NCBI RefSeq assembly: GCF_008042045.1
Contig: NZ_RDBP01000012.1
Location: 2,588,817-2,640,888 of the forward strand
Length of the DNA: 52,072 nt
DNA from: Streptomyces sp. T39
Lineage (GTDB): Bacteria; Actinomycetota; Actinomycetes; Streptomycetales; Streptomycetaceae
Direction: 5' to 3'
This document shows positions 50,666 through 52,072 of this stretch, piece after piece (positions within the stretch are counted from its first letter, which is position 1; each line of letters starts with the position of its first letter). The position numbers were made by a program, and so were the translations under genes. The notes below the pieces were generated by a model that ran no database searches, was not told the origin of the DNA, and was given only the letters and a program-made list of their open reading frames with translations.

Positions 50666-50835
50666 GCGGTCACGCTACGGGGGCGGCATGGCCTCCGCCA
50701 CCCGGTTCGCCCAACGGGACACGTCGGTCGCGCGTCGGGGGCGAGGCCCCGCGGCCAACGGCCCGTGCCGGGGGGCAAAGTGACGCCGGCACGCTTGCGC
50801 GGGCGCTGCGCGCCCGGCGGGTGACGCCCCGGAAC

Positions 50836-50874
50836 ACCGGTGCCCGGCACCTCCGAGAGGTGCCGGGCACCGGT
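50836..50874 (-). terminator. Terminator downstream of filP
   Basis: An 18-bp perfect stem (core GGTGCCCGGCACC) with a three-base loop CGA lies beyond the filP stop. It also separates filP from the ABC genes. Confidence 0.85.
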
Positions 50875-50907
50875 CTGTGCACGGATCGCGGGACGGCGGG
50901 CGAGCCG

Positions 50908-50931
50908 GTGCCGGGCCCACAGGCCCGGCAC
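50908..50931 (-). terminator. Second hairpin downstream of filP
   Basis: GTGCCGGGCC and GGCCCGGCAC form a perfect 10-bp stem around CACA, 27 bases beyond the filP stop. With the 18-bp hairpin at 50836 it forms a double terminator. Confidence 0.6.
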
Positions 50932-50957
50932 GGCGCCCGAGGGGCGCGCCCGGCGCG

Positions 50958-51896
50958 TCAGCGGGACTGCTGCGCCGGGACGCCGCGGGAGATGGGCTCG
51001 TCGTCCGCCGGGGTGCCCGCCGCGGCCACGGCCGCACCGGTCAGCGTGGCCAGCATCTCGCGGACGTTGGTCAGCTGGGCGTTGATCGAGTCGCGGCGGT
51101 TGGTCAGCGCCGCCAGCTCGCGCTCCGATTCGCTGCGGATCCGGTCTGCCTTGGCGTTGGCGTCGGCGACGATGTCCTCGGCCTGGCGCTGAGCGGTCTC
51201 CACCGTCTGGCGGGCACGGCGCTCCGCGTCCGTCCGCAGCTTCTCGGCCTCCAGGCGCAGCTGCTCGGCACGGTGCTCGATCTCCGCCAGGCGCTTCTCC
51301 GCCTTGGCCTGACGCGAGGCCAGGTCGCGCTCGGACTGCTCGCGGCGCTTGGCCAGGTTGGTCTCGAAGTCCGCGGCGGCCTGGGCGGCCTTCGCGCGGG
51401 TCTCCTCGAAGAGGGCGTCCGCCTCCTCGCGCTTGGACTGCGCGTCCTTCTGGGCCTCGCTGCGCAGCGTCTGGGCGTCGCCCTTGGCCTTCTCGACGAT
51501 GCGGACGCCCTCGTCCTCGGCCTTGGACTTGCGCTCGGCGGCGAACGACTCGGCGTCGTTGCGCACCTGCTGGGCGGCGGACTCGGCGAGCTCGCGGTGC
51601 TGCTCGGCGGCGCGACGGGCCTCCTCGCGCAGGTCCTTCGCCTCCTCCTCGGCGAGACGGAGGATCTTCTCGACACGCGCGCCCAGACCGGCGTACGACG
51701 GCTCGGCGTCGTTGACCTGGGCCTGGGCGTTCTGCGTTTCGAGGTGGAGCTCCTCGATGCGCTTTTCCAGAGAGGTGATTCGGGCCAGAGCACTATCACG
51801 GTCGGCGACGAGTTTGGTAATGCGGTCGTCCACCTGACCGCGGTCGTAACCACGCCGCACGAGCTCGAAGCCGAAGGGGGAGGAAGTGTCGCTCAT
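50958..51896 (-). CDS. filP: Intermediate-filament-like cytoskeletal protein FilP
   Basis: This 312-residue protein is almost entirely coiled coil, rich in Ala, Glu, Arg, Lys and Gln, with no membrane helix. It forms filaments that support the hyphal tip and polar growth. The N-terminus MSDTSSPFGFELVRRGYDRG resembles the DivIVA-type start of the Scy/FilP family. The length matches S. coelicolor FilP (about 310 residues). The short C-terminal tail is non-coiled (GTPADDEPISRGVPAQQSR). The gene lies just downstream of what appears to be the end of scy, as in S. coelicolor, where scy encodes the polarity protein that partners FilP. Confidence 0.93.
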   Translation of the reverse strand: MSDTSSPFGFELVRRGYDRGQVDDRITKLVADRDSALARITSLEKRIEELHLETQNAQAQVNDAEPSYAGLGARVEKILRLAEEEAKDLREEARRAAEQHRELAESAAQQVRNDAESFAAERKSKAEDEGVRIVEKAKGDAQTLRSEAQKDAQSKREEADALFEETRAKAAQAAADFETNLAKRREQSERDLASRQAKAEKRLAEIEHRAEQLRLEAEKLRTDAERRARQTVETAQRQAEDIVADANAKADRIRSESERELAALTNRRDSINAQLTNVREMLATLTGAAVAAAGTPADDEPISRGVPAQQSR

Positions 51897-52010
51897 GGGG
51901 TTCCTGTCGAAAGAGACCGGTGAGGTGTTAGAGGGAATCCTAGGGGCCGAGGCGGCGTGTCATCGAGCGGATGCCGGTTTGATCTGGAGAATGTCCAGCC
52001 TTTTGAGTGG

Positions 52011-52072
52011 CTAGCCGTCGGATGACTTGCCACTCGAACGAGTGCCCCCCGCCGCTGCCCCCGCCTTGACGG
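52011..52072 (-). CDS. scy: 3' end of the upstream gene, probably scy (partial)
   Basis: The minus-strand frame runs in from the right edge and ends at TAG 52013-52011. The last residues read VKAGAAAGGTRSSGKSSDG. The long coiled-coil gene scy occupies this place before filP in S. coelicolor, so this is probably its C-terminus. The call rests on gene order, since the coding fragment is too short to judge. Confidence 0.5.
   Translation of the reverse strand, partial: VKAGAAAGGTRSSGKSSDG

Overview
The window is high-GC actinobacterial DNA whose gene content and order match a core chromosomal block of Streptomyces. It runs lysA, hom, thrC, thrB, rho, an LCP gene, rpmE, prfA, prmC, a Sua5 gene, glyA, a WecA-like gene, the F1Fo ATP synthase operon, chitinase, nucS and filP, as I remember it for S. 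coelicolor SCO5351 to SCO5397. Other Streptomyces-like signs are frequent GTG and TTG starts, probable leaderless promoters, GGAAT-N18-GTT and GCAAC-N17-CGTC promoters, and a chitinase promoter with 12-bp direct repeats.

Region 1 (1-4497) is accessory DNA. It holds an ATP-grasp ligase translationally coupled to a divergent MetRS-like protein, which looks like the edge of a biosynthetic cluster. A convergent, lower-GC, free-standing intein/LAGLIDADG protein follows. This block stops at the 3' end of a tRNA-Arg(CCG) gene (4498-4569), a plausible integration site for a mobile element, with core genes on the other side.

Region 2 (4977-19438) has a stand-alone receiver, the ArgRS-derived NrtL, the lysine and threonine genes, Rho, an LCP cell-wall ligase, ribosomal protein L31, release factor 1 and its methylase, a Sua5 tRNA-modification enzyme and a phosphatase-like protein lacking its nucleophile. 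Region 3 (19940-31520) has an atypical SHMT, a WecA/TagO-type transferase, the nine-gene ATP synthase operon (atpI-like to atpC) and a DUF2550 membrane protein. A perfect 104-bp inverted copy of part of atpB sits between atpB and atpE and is the most striking anomaly in the window.

Region 4 (31586-40307) has a secreted GH18 chitinase, a two-component system, a small membrane protein, a PduO-type adenosyltransferase, a DrrAB-like ABC exporter with a divergent TetR regulator, and a 3-hydroxybutyryl-CoA dehydrogenase. Region 5 (40458-52072) has a STAS protein lacking the usual phosphoserine, a large NTPase with a C-terminal membrane anchor, NucS mismatch endonuclease, an SCO5389-family protein, a luciferase-like oxidoreductase, a small zinc-site protein, two tandem paralogous ABC transporters, the cytoskeletal gene filP and the last codons of a gene that is probably scy. 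No CRISPR array, rRNA, transposase or integrase was seen.
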